DNA of 5,341 bases from Bacteroidetes bacterium UBA7368 (GTDB lineage: Bacteria; Bacteroidota; Rhodothermia; Rhodothermales; UBA10348): NCBI GenBank assembly GCA_002469915.1, contig DKOG01000067.1, positions 2,516 through 7,856 of the forward strand. The letters run 5' to 3'. Numbering within the stretch: the stretch's first letter is position 1; each line of letters starts with the position of its first letter. The notes beneath the pieces were generated by a model. That model was not told the DNA's origin. It saw only the letters and a program-made list of their open reading frames with translations, and did not search any database. Shown here piece after piece: positions 1 through 5,341 of the stretch. A program made the translations under genes and the position numbers.

Positions 1-33
1 CCCGGCCCGCATGTCTATTTGATTTCAGCATGA
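1..33 (+). CDS. possible C-terminal end of an unidentified upstream gene
   Basis: The frame starting at base 1 is open and reads PGPHVYLISA followed by TGA at 31-33. The stop overlaps the ATG of the next gene as ATGA (30-33), the usual arrangement of translationally coupled genes in one operon. Ten codons are too few to identify a product, and an open frame this short could be chance. The overlap geometry is the only positive evidence. Confidence 0.35.
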   Translation, partial: PGPHVYLISA

Positions 34-371
34 CATCACCGTCAAAAAGTGCCGCCGGGTCAGATTTTTTTGACCGGGTTTGGGATGTGGTAGCAGAGAT
101 TCCGTTGGGGAAGGTTACAACCTATGGCCACATCGCAGAGTATTTAGGATCGAAAAGTGCTGCTCGTACGGTTGGTTGGGCATTGAAGGCCGCGGCGCAA
201 AAACGTCTCCCTTGCCATCGGGTCGTTAACCGGTATGGCGGATTAAGCGGCCGAGGTAGCTTCGGAGGACCGCACGTCATGGAGGAAAGACTCCGAAGTG
301 AAGGTGTTTCGTTTGTTGAGGAGGGTATCGTAGACCTATCAAAGCATCTTTGGATACCGAACTCCCAATAA
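30..371 (+). CDS. MGMT-family DNA-binding protein, short single-domain type with the cysteine kept
   Basis: This 113-residue protein matches the C-terminal DNA-binding domain of O6-alkylguanine-DNA alkyltransferases and has no N-terminal Ada/Ogt-like domain. Visible landmarks are the helix-turn-helix region with GKVTTYG (residues 28-33, Tyr32 in the place of the base-flipping tyrosine), the SAARTVGWAL segment with the arginine-finger candidate Arg46, and the active-site motif LPCHRVV with Cys62, His63 and Arg64. RSEGV (89-93) matches the usual C-terminal helix. In size it resembles alkyltransferase-like (ATL) proteins, which sense alkylated guanine for nucleotide excision repair. ATLs normally have Trp in place of this Cys, so real methyl transfer remains possible. 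The ATG at 30 fits the family N-terminus, although the frame is open to the window edge. No Shine-Dalgarno is seen; coupling through ATGA is likely. It converges on aroA with only 2 bases between stops. Family membership is firm; repair versus sensing is undecided. Confidence 0.88.
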   Translation: MTSPSKSAAGSDFFDRVWDVVAEIPLGKVTTYGHIAEYLGSKSAARTVGWALKAAAQKRLPCHRVVNRYGGLSGRGSFGGPHVMEERLRSEGVSFVEEGIVDLSKHLWIPNSQ

Positions 372-373
372 TC

Positions 374-1666
374 TTATCTGAGGCGCTCGAGCGTATCCCA
401 AAAACCTGGATAAGAAATGGAGGCCGCCTGGCTTCCCTCAATCCGTACAGGTTCAGAAGCCGCCAGTCCTGCAATCGCCATCGACATAGCAATACGGTGA
501 TCACCAAAACTGCTCACGTCACCGCCTGAAAGTGACGTTCCCCCCGTAATTTCTAGCCCGTCCTCCTGCTCAGTTACCTGGACCCCCAGTGCGCTGAGTC
601 CATCAACCATAGCTCGGATCCGGTCGGTCTCCTTGTGCCTGAGTTCTGTAGCATCCTTAATGTGGGTCGTTCCCTCGGCCAACGCGGCAGCGACACAAAG
701 AATGGGGATTTCGTCGATAATATTGGCTACAATATCCCCTTTCACTTCTAATCCATTCAGTGCGGATGTGCGAACATCGAGGTCGGCTAGTGTCTCTCCG
801 GATACCACGCGTTCATTCCGGATTTGTATATCTGCGCCCATTGCCCTTAAAACGTCTAAAAGACCGGTCCTAGAAGGGTTTAAACCGACTCGCGGTAGGT
901 GAAGAGCCGTGTCCGGTAGAATACAACCAGCTACGAGAAAGAAGGCAGCCGCTGAGAAGTCAGCTGGTATGGACCACATCCGGGGAAGAATAGAAAAATC
1001 TCCGTCTATTGAAATATGCTTTGCACTCCCCACAGTGAAGGAAGACAGTCCCAGCATCCGTTCGGTATGATCTCTGGATGGGATATCTTCAATGATTGTG
1101 GTCGTGCCTTTGGCAAAGAGACCAGCCAAAAGAACACACGATTTTACTTGAGCGGAGGCAACAGGAAGTGGGTACTCCATGGCCTTAAGTGGGTAGGCCG
1201 CTCTGATGTGCAAGGGCGCATGGCCTTCAGTGGAATCAATCTCAGCATTCATCAGGCGCAACGGATCAGTTATTCGACCCATGGGCCGTACCGAAAGGGA
1301 AGCGTCCCCAACAAGTGTTGAAGAAAAGGGCTGGCCAGCAAGAATACCGGATAAAAGCCGCATGGTCGTTCCCGAGTTGCCGCAATCGAGAGGAGTATCT
1401 GAGGCTTTTAGTCCATGCAAACCTTTCCCATGAATGGCCAGACCGGTGTCGGTATCCTCGATTCTAATCCCAAGCTGCCTCAGGCAGGCCAGTGTGGATT
1501 GCGGGTCTTCCGCCTCTGGAAAACCGACGATATGGCTCGTTCCATCTGCTAGGGCAGAGAAAAGCGCTGCACGATGGGCAATAGATTTATCCGGTGGAAG
1601 CTCAACACTGCCGACCAATCCTCTTGAGGGCTGAATAATCCGAGTAGCTTTGGGCGATTGGCTCAT
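374..1666 (-). CDS. aroA: 3-phosphoshikimate 1-carboxyvinyltransferase (EPSP synthase)
   Basis: A cytosolic enzyme that transfers enolpyruvate from PEP to shikimate 3-phosphate, giving EPSP on the way to chorismate and aromatic amino acids. At 430 residues it is full length for the two-domain fold. Motifs visible: PPDKSIAHR (24-32, Lys27, Ser28 and Arg32 for substrate binding), DCGNSGTTMR (94-103, PEP site), RPMGR (127-131), SAQVK (171-175), RDHTE (198-202), NPSRTG (263-268), DEIP with the catalytic Asp319, LRHKETDRIR (342-351), and GDHRIAM (388-394). RDHTE, SAQVK and the NPxRTG region resemble the Bacillus/CP4-like class II enzymes, but the PEP-site Gly99 is retained and the first motif is PDKS rather than GDKS. 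IPAD (233-236) replaces the usual PGD. The ATG lies 3 bases after the add stop, with no Shine-Dalgarno, so it is probably translated by coupling within an add-aroA transcript. Enzyme identity is very secure. Confidence 0.97.
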   Translation of the reverse strand: MSQSPKATRIIQPSRGLVGSVELPPDKSIAHRAALFSALADGTSHIVGFPEAEDPQSTLACLRQLGIRIEDTDTGLAIHGKGLHGLKASDTPLDCGNSGTTMRLLSGILAGQPFSSTLVGDASLSVRPMGRITDPLRLMNAEIDSTEGHAPLHIRAAYPLKAMEYPLPVASAQVKSCVLLAGLFAKGTTTIIEDIPSRDHTERMLGLSSFTVGSAKHISIDGDFSILPRMWSIPADFSAAAFFLVAGCILPDTALHLPRVGLNPSRTGLLDVLRAMGADIQIRNERVVSGETLADLDVRTSALNGLEVKGDIVANIIDEIPILCVAAALAEGTTHIKDATELRHKETDRIRAMVDGLSALGVQVTEQEDGLEITGGTSLSGGDVSSFGDHRIAMSMAIAGLAASEPVRIEGSQAASISYPGFWDTLERLR

Positions 1667-1669
1667 GAT

Positions 1670-2698
1670 TTAAACAGATATGAGGGATTTTGCCTCTTCC
1701 AATAGCTCCATTTTTCGTTTATGAGATAAGAAGGCGTGTTTGAATCCGTTTAGGACTACCTCTCTCGTCTCTTCCGCTGTAAGGCCGCATCTGGTATGTG
1801 CCAAAAATAGCTCCCCGCTGGAATTGGTATGGCTAAAAAGTCGGCTATCGGTATTTATCGTAACGGCTACCCCACTACGCACAAGTTCAGCGATTGGGTG
1901 CTCCTCGTACGAAGACACTACCTGAGTCTGAACGTTACTGGTCGGGCAAATTTCAAGCGGGATCTGGTGATCCCGTACAAAGTTCAGTAGTTCTGGATCT
2001 TGATTTAACGTGATTCCATGTCCTATGCGATGTGCACCGCAAAAGAACAATGCTTGGTGAATGGACTCCGGTCCCCAAGATTCGCCTGCATGCACGGTCA
2101 AGCCGAGTAGGTGATTACGAGCGTAGTAGAATGCTTCTAGGTGCTGTTTGGCTGGATTTCCCGCCTCGGCACCCGCCAAATCAAATGCGACAACCCCTCG
2201 CTTGGCGTAGCGTACGGCCAAATGAGCTTGCTCAAGTGATGCTTCTACAAAACGGTCTCGAAGAGCGCAAACAATAATCCCGTATTCAATCCCATAGGTT
2301 GATTTTGCCTGTTCAAGGCCTGCAATCACAGCGTCGAGAACCTGCTCAAGGGTCAACCCTTCTTGGGTATGCAGCACAGGTCCAAATCGAACTTCCACAT
2401 ATCGGACGTTTTCTTTAGCGAAGTCTTCAGCCATCTCAAAAGCGATTCGATGAAGCGCCTCTTCGGATTGCATGAGTCCAATAGTGTACTTGAACCAGGC
2501 TAGATACTCATGCAGGTTTGCTGAATGATCTATTTTAGCCAATTCTATCTTTAACCCTTCAAGCGATGAAGCCGGCAGCAGATCTCGCTTTCCTTGTTGA
2601 TCTGCCATCTCTATCATCGTGGTCAAGCGCATCGCTCCGTCAAGATGAGAATGCAACTCCGCTTTTGGCCAAGACTGGATATCGTCAAGTGTGAGCAT
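1670..2698 (-). CDS. add: adenosine deaminase family protein
   Basis: A zinc amidohydrolase of the adenosine/AMP deaminase family, 342 residues, full length. It probably deaminates adenosine or deoxyadenosine to inosine in purine salvage, in the cytosol. Visible metal and catalytic residues: KAELHSHLDG near the N-terminus (zinc ligands His16 and His18), VHAGES (202-207, zinc ligand His203 and general acid Glu206), RIGHGI (224-229, His227), and INTDS (281-285, zinc ligand Asp284). CPTSN (251-255) is the usual strand before the last motif. The residue after Asp284 is Ser, where the mammalian and E. coli enzymes have a second Asp that contacts the purine; actinobacterial relatives, as I recall, have Asn there. 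Substrate is therefore less certain than family: adenosine is most likely, with aminodeoxyfutalosine or another nucleoside possible. It is first in a two-gene unit with aroA. The ATG at 2698 puts the first HxH motif at the normal distance; no Shine-Dalgarno is seen. Confidence 0.9.
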   Translation of the reverse strand: MLTLDDIQSWPKAELHSHLDGAMRLTTMIEMADQQGKRDLLPASSLEGLKIELAKIDHSANLHEYLAWFKYTIGLMQSEEALHRIAFEMAEDFAKENVRYVEVRFGPVLHTQEGLTLEQVLDAVIAGLEQAKSTYGIEYGIIVCALRDRFVEASLEQAHLAVRYAKRGVVAFDLAGAEAGNPAKQHLEAFYYARNHLLGLTVHAGESWGPESIHQALFFCGAHRIGHGITLNQDPELLNFVRDHQIPLEICPTSNVQTQVVSSYEEHPIAELVRSGVAVTINTDSRLFSHTNSSGELFLAHTRCGLTAEETREVVLNGFKHAFLSHKRKMELLEEAKSLISV

Positions 2699-2944
2699 AA
2701 TTGGATTAGTTTAGCTATTTGCATAGCGTGTATGTGGTTCGCTTCAGCTCCCTAGAAGGCCAATAAGTGGAACTGCTCCCAGAGGGAATCGTAAAGCTCC
2801 AAAATAGCACAGACTAAATCCCGCGTTTTTAAAGGATTTCTGTTTATTTTGTGATTTCAGGTATCGGGCGCGTCCTCAAGAAAGCGTCCAACACATTATT
2901 CGATCTACACGTCTTATATAGACACTTCTACACGGTGTGAAGAA
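2699..2944. promoter_or_regulatory. divergent intergenic region between add and tatA
   Basis: This 246-base stretch has no credible gene on either strand and must hold the promoters for add-aroA (leftward) and tatA (rightward). It is A+T-richer than the flanking genes in places, for example 2824-2853. No clean sigma-70 or TAnnTTTG promoter could be picked with confidence. A one-mismatch TTATTTTG at 2844-2851 lacks a suitably placed upstream TTG. Just upstream of tatA, TTATATA (2914-2920) could serve as a -10 box but has no clear -35. The same spot carries a repeat structure described separately. No tRNA, riboswitch or terminator was recognised. Confidence 0.5.
2904..2938. repeat. direct repeat flanking a small palindrome upstream of tatA
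   Basis: TCTACACG occurs at 2904-2911 and again at 2927-2934, 23 bases apart start to start, about two helical turns. Between them, GTCT-TATAT-AGAC (2911-2923) is an inverted repeat with 4-bp arms. ACAC-G-GTGT (2930-2938) is a second one that overlaps the right-hand repeat. It ends 6 bases before the tatA start codon. This could be an operator for tatA or chance structure; nothing ties it to a known regulator. Confidence 0.35.
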
Positions 2945-3226
2945 ATGGGAAGCCTCGGACCTTTTGAACTGGTACTAATATTTCTGGCCATCCTGCTCAT
3001 TTTTGGAGCTAAAAGGATTCCCGAAATCGCCCGCGGTTTGGGAAAGGGTATTAAGGAATTCAAATCGGCAACGAGTGAGATTTCAAGAGAGCTGAATGTA
3101 AACGAACCCGCTAATCGCATTCATCCGAATCCGCCAACTCACGGAGCATCTACGCCCCGAACGGATGCGTCGCAACAAGCAGCACCTCCAGCCGCAGACC
3201 AACCTCCCCAGAATCCGGCTAATTAA
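2945..3226 (+). CDS. tatA: twin-arginine translocase subunit TatA/TatE family
   Basis: A small inner-membrane protein that oligomerises with TatC to move folded, twin-arginine-signal proteins across the membrane. In its 93 residues the order is typical: a short periplasmic N-terminus, one hydrophobic helix (about 6-20) with a polar Glu8, the Phe20-Gly21 hinge, an amphipathic basic helix (about 22-42, GAKRIPEIARGLGKGIKEFK), then a tail from about residue 50 rich in Pro, Asn, Gln and Ala that is probably disordered. The FGAKRIPE hinge favours TatA over TatB, which usually has Leu-Gly-Pro there. Bacteria lacking TatB use a bifunctional TatA, which cannot be excluded here. No tatC lies in the window, and the strong hairpin just downstream makes it a monocistronic unit or the end of one. 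The ATG at 2945 is the only sensible start; GAAG lies too close to act as a normal Shine-Dalgarno. Confidence 0.95.
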   Translation: MGSLGPFELVLIFLAILLIFGAKRIPEIARGLGKGIKEFKSATSEISRELNVNEPANRIHPNPPTHGASTPRTDASQQAAPPAADQPPQNPAN

Positions 3227-3244
3227 GGTTATATAGTATGTATG

Positions 3245-3293
3245 AAGCGGGCCGGTTGAGGTGAACACACCTCAACCGGCCCGCTTTGTGTTT
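3245..3293 (+). terminator. Rho-independent terminator after tatA
   Basis: A perfect 19-bp inverted repeat: left arm 3245-3263, loop AACA at 3264-3267, right arm 3268-3286, G+C-rich in its lower half (GCGGGCCGG). The T-rich run TTTGTGTTTGT starts at 3285, on the plus-strand side only, so it should stop rightward transcription from tatA. It begins 18 bases after the tatA stop. The tail is interrupted by G, weaker than in an E. coli terminator, but the stem is unusually long and has no mismatch. Confidence 0.85.
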
Positions 3294-3357
3294 GTCTCAT
3301 ATTCAATATTTGGTCTGCTCATTGCCGTCGATTTCTTTAGAGGTTTACATTTCACGA

Positions 3358-3388
3358 TTGAGGTTTGTGATACTGCGCGGTAAACTTG
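3358..3388 (+). promoter_or_regulatory. candidate Bacteroidota-type promoter for sucD
   Basis: TTG (3358-3360) and TAAACTTG (3381-3388) are 20 bases apart and match the -33 TTG / -7 TAnnTTTG pattern with one mismatch (C for T). This would give a leader of roughly 60 bases before the sucD ATG at 3456. An alternative sigma-70 reading is TTTACA (3344-3349) with the extended -10 TGT-GATACT (3366-3374), spaced 19 bases. Either fits the need for a new promoter between the tatA terminator and sucD; neither is a strong match. Confidence 0.3.
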
Positions 3389-3397
3389 GTAATTCTG

Positions 3398-3417
3398 CGT
3401 TCGGCCTCGGCCGGACG
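3398..3417 (+). other. hairpin in the sucD leader
   Basis: CGTTCGGCC (3398-3406) can pair with GGCCGGACG (3409-3417), including one G-U pair; the innermost pairs must open to give a workable loop. The GGACGTCC palindrome (3413-3420) overlaps its right arm. There is no T-run after it, so it is not a terminator. It could affect leader stability or translation of sucD, or be incidental. Confidence 0.35.
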
Positions 3418-3455
3418 TCCCATTTGGTCCAAGTCACTCAATATTATCAGAAGCC

Positions 3456-4331
3456 ATGGCTATCCTGGTTGACAAGAATACTCGCCTTGTAGTTCAGGGC
3501 TATACCGGAAAAGAAGGCACGTTCCACTCTGAACAGATGCTGGAATACGGAACACCCCTTATTGGTGGTGTGACGCCCGGCAAAGGTGGGCAGACCCATC
3601 TGGGCAAACCGGTATTCAATACCGTTTCTGATGCTGTAGATCAGGAAGGCGCCAATACATCTATCATTTTCGTTCCTCCGCCGTTTGCGGCAGATGCGAT
3701 TTTAGAATCGGCCAATGCTGGTATCAAAACGATTATTTGTATTACGGAAGGCATTCCTACTCGTGACATGGTTCCGGTCTATCACTATGTGAGAGAGCAA
3801 GGGGCAGCGCTAATTGGACCGAACTGTCCCGGAGTATTGACTCCAGGCCAAGCCAAAGTAGGGATCATGCCGGCCATGATTTTTTCTGAAGGCAACGTAG
3901 GAGTCGTATCCCGTAGTGGTACCTTAACCTATGAAGCTGTCGATCAGTTGACCCGAAAAGGTCTTGGTCAGAGTACTGCTGTCGGAATTGGAGGAGATCC
4001 AATCATCGGATCGCGTTTCATCGACATTCTTAGACTCTTCCAAGCTGATGCTGAAACGGAAGCAGTAGTCATGATTGGTGAAATCGGTGGGACTGCGGAA
4101 GAAGAAGCTGCCGAGTACATTCGGGACCATATGGACAAACCTGTTTTTGTGTTTATCGCAGGGCAGACAGCGCCTCCGGGCCGTCGTATGGGTCATGCCG
4201 GTGCTATCATTTCAGGCGGAAAGGGTACAGCTGAAGACAAGTTTGCTGCGCTTGGCGCTGCAGGTGCCACCATCGTGCACAATCCTGCTGCCCTTGGCGA
4301 AGCCGTTGCTGACCATTTTTCCGTCGCTTGA
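3456..4331 (+). CDS. sucD: succinate-CoA ligase (succinyl-CoA synthetase) alpha subunit
   Basis: The alpha subunit of the TCA-cycle enzyme that interconverts succinyl-CoA and succinate with formation of ATP or GTP; it binds CoA and carries the phosphohistidine. It has 291 residues, the normal length. The N-terminal Rossmann CoA-binding domain shows [15 protein letters not shown] (13-27) and PGKGG (41-45). GPNCPG (121-126) contains Cys124, in the CoA-contact region. The ligase domain has SRSGTLTYE (152-160), GIGGDP (177-182), GEIGG (208-212) with Glu209, and GHAGAI (246-251) with His247 as the phosphorylated histidine. The beta subunit gene sucC is not next to it, so the partner must be encoded elsewhere. 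The ATG at 3456 gives the standard MAILVDKNT beginning. It probably has its own promoter because a strong terminator lies upstream, and it may be co-transcribed with engB 38 bases downstream. Confidence 0.98.
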   Translation: MAILVDKNTRLVVQGYTGKEGTFHSEQMLEYGTPLIGGVTPGKGGQTHLGKPVFNTVSDAVDQEGANTSIIFVPPPFAADAILESANAGIKTIICITEGIPTRDMVPVYHYVREQGAALIGPNCPGVLTPGQAKVGIMPAMIFSEGNVGVVSRSGTLTYEAVDQLTRKGLGQSTAVGIGGDPIIGSRFIDILRLFQADAETEAVVMIGEIGGTAEEEAAEYIRDHMDKPVFVFIAGQTAPPGRRMGHAGAIISGGKGTAEDKFAALGAAGATIVHNPAALGEAVADHFSVA

Positions 4332-4358
4332 CCGAGGCTGCCAGTCGTTAAGGATGCG

Positions 4359-4368
4359 CAGTTAACTG
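4359..4368. repeat. 10-base perfect palindrome before the engB start
   Basis: CAGTTAACTG is its own reverse complement and ends one base before the engB ATG. It occupies the position where a ribosome binding site would be expected. It may be a protein-binding site or chance; at this length chance is quite possible. Confidence 0.3.
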
Positions 4369-4369
4369 G

Positions 4370-4957
4370 ATGAAGATTGATCAAGTCGAGTTTGTTCAGG
4401 GGGCTATGGCTCTCGGCAAAATGCCAGAGACAGGCCAGCCTGAGATCGCGTTTGTAGGACGTTCAAACGTGGGCAAAAGCTCACTGATCAATCGTCTTTT
4501 TAATCGGAAAAACTTGGCTCGGACCAGTTCTACGCCAGGAAAGACGCAAGAAATCAACTTTTACCTCGTCAATAACACGTTTCACGTTGTTGACCTGCCT
4601 GGGTTCGGGTATGCACGAGTCTCGAAGAAGCAACGAGCGAAGTGGCAAACTCTAATCGGTAATTACATTACCAAGCGTGAACTACTCAGAGTGGTTTTTC
4701 AGCTTATTGATTCCCGGCATCCGCCTACTCCGTTAGACAAGGAGCTCATGATGCTCATGAGGGAGTCGGATGCCGAACACGTTATTTTGCTAACGAAAGG
4801 CGATAAGTTATCCGGTAATGAACGGTCCAAGTCAGTCGCGATAGTTCGTAAAACGCTTGCTGAGCTTGGTCAGGATAAGCCCGTCATTCTGACGAGTGCA
4901 AAAGATGGCAGAGGTAAGCCAGAACTACTTGGCTGGATACAAACTCATCTGCAGTGA
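4370..4957 (+). CDS. engB: ribosome biogenesis GTP-binding protein EngB/YsxC/YihA
   Basis: An essential TRAFAC-class GTPase in most bacteria, acting in late assembly of the 50S ribosomal subunit in the cytoplasm. It has 195 residues, the usual length. All G motifs are visible in order: G1 GRSNVGKS (30-37), G2 STPGKTQ (54-60, with a switch threonine), G3 DLPGFGYA (75-82), G4 TKGDK (142-146, where TKxDK is family-typical), and G5 TSAKDGRG (175-182). The EFVQGA stretch near the N-terminus and PEIAFVGRSN are family-typical and support the ATG at 4370. It lies 38 bases after sucD on the same strand with no terminator between, so read-through from sucD is likely. No Shine-Dalgarno is present; instead, the 10-base palindrome CAGTTAACTG ends 1 base before the ATG. 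Confidence 0.97.
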   Translation: MKIDQVEFVQGAMALGKMPETGQPEIAFVGRSNVGKSSLINRLFNRKNLARTSSTPGKTQEINFYLVNNTFHVVDLPGFGYARVSKKQRAKWQTLIGNYITKRELLRVVFQLIDSRHPPTPLDKELMMLMRESDAEHVILLTKGDKLSGNERSKSVAIVRKTLAELGQDKPVILTSAKDGRGKPELLGWIQTHLQ

Positions 4958-5009
4958 TATTGATTTAGCAGCGGATGCTACACCTTAATATAAGAGCGGC
5001 TTTACAATC

Positions 5010-5341
5010 ATGGCTAGAAGTGTACTTATTACCGACTCTCTTCATTCAATTGCTTACGATCTCCTAAGTGAATCTGGAATCAAGTGTGTAGACGGAAGTT
5101 CGTGGTCTAGGGATGAGATACTGGATAGGTGTTCAACCTTCGAGGGTTGGATTATCCGAAGTGGAACGAGTATCGGCGAAGAGTATCTAGATCGAGCGAC
5201 TTCACTGAAAGTAATTGGCCGTGCCGGTGTAGGCATGGATAATGTGGATCTCAAGGCAGCTACCAAACGGGGCGTACTAGTGCTGAACGCACCTGCTGGG
5301 AATACCATTTCAACAGCCGAACATACCATGGCTATGCTGTT
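5010..5341 (+). CDS. serA: D-3-phosphoglycerate dehydrogenase, N-terminal part (cut by window end)
   Basis: Only the first 110 codons are present. The enzyme oxidises 3-phosphoglycerate with NAD+ in the first step of serine synthesis. The visible part is the N-terminal substrate-binding domain of the D-isomer 2-hydroxyacid dehydrogenases: IIRSGT (48-53), LKVIGRAGVGMDNVD (67-81), AATKRGVLVLNAPAGN (83-98) and the following TAEHTMAML at the start of the domain-connecting helix. IGRAGVGxDNVD with NAPxGN points to SerA rather than to glyoxylate or lactate dehydrogenases. The NAD-binding GxGxxG motif and any C-terminal ACT or ASB domain lie beyond the window, so short and long forms cannot be told apart. 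The ATG at 5010 gives the family's usual beginning. It lies 52 bases after engB; TATAAG at 4989-4994 resembles a -10 box but has no matching -35, so co-transcription with engB is as likely as a separate promoter. Confidence 0.93.
   Translation, partial: MARSVLITDSLHSIAYDLLSESGIKCVDGSSWSRDEILDRCSTFEGWIIRSGTSIGEEYLDRATSLKVIGRAGVGMDNVDLKAATKRGVLVLNAPAGNTISTAEHTMAML

Noticed and set aside
633..1634. Several plus-strand open frames of 66-101 codons opposite aroA
   Set aside because: They lie wholly inside the clearly conserved aroA gene on the other strand, have low-complexity or unfamiliar translations and no start signals.
2728..2760. GGTTCG-like stretch suggesting a tRNA T-arm
   Set aside because: No acceptor stem, anticodon arm or D-arm can be drawn around it on either strand.
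2839..2855. TTATTTTG as a -7 promoter element for tatA
   Set aside because: One mismatch to TAnnTTTG and no TTG at the expected distance upstream; about 90 bases from the ATG. Not strong enough to call.
3286..3492. 68-codon plus-strand open frame between tatA and sucD
   Set aside because: It starts within the terminator and runs into sucD in another frame; the protein resembles nothing and the region reads as a leader.
4966..4980. TAGCA/TGCTA inverted repeat between engB and serA as a terminator
   Set aside because: Only 5 bp, low G+C and no T-run follows.
5054..5329. 91-codon minus-strand open frame at the right end
   Set aside because: It is the antisense shadow of the serA beginning, which has clear SerA motifs.
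1..5341. A novel defence, mobile or biosynthetic system
   Set aside because: All sizeable genes are recognised housekeeping families; no transposase, integrase, repeat array, toxin-antitoxin pair or unknown conserved gene is present.

Overview
The window looks like ordinary chromosomal housekeeping DNA. By eye it is close to half G+C and densely coded. A bacterium of the Bacteroidota/Rhodothermota type is a reasonable guess, for three reasons. No start codon in the window has a convincing Shine-Dalgarno sequence. The best promoter candidate resembles the TTG / TAnnTTTG type. The TatA, SucD and short MGMT-family proteins look like those of that group. This placement is an inference from pattern memory, not a computed phylogeny.

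Layout, left to right. The last ten codons of a possible upstream gene overlap, by ATGA, a 113-codon MGMT-family gene on the plus strand (30-371). That gene converges, with 2 bases between stop codons, on a minus-strand pair: add-like deaminase (2698-1670), then aroA (1666-374), 3 bases apart. A 246-base divergent region (2699-2944) separates add from plus-strand tatA (2945-3226). tatA is closed by a perfect 19-bp hairpin terminator (3245-3293). A 162-base leader with a candidate promoter and a hairpin precedes sucD (3456-4331). engB/ysxC (4370-4957) follows 38 bases later, then the start of serA (from 5010), which is cut by the window end.

Functionally these are unconnected core genes: possible alkylation-damage recognition or repair, the sixth step of the shikimate pathway, purine nucleoside deamination, twin-arginine protein export, the TCA-cycle succinyl-CoA synthetase alpha subunit, a 50S ribosome assembly GTPase, and the first step of serine synthesis. 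The add-aroA pair is the only tight operon whose pairing might mean something. I found no mobile element, CRISPR array, tRNA, rRNA, phage gene or evident new system. The points worth a second look are small: active-site substitutions in add and aroA, a short MGMT protein that keeps its cysteine, and structured intergenic DNA.
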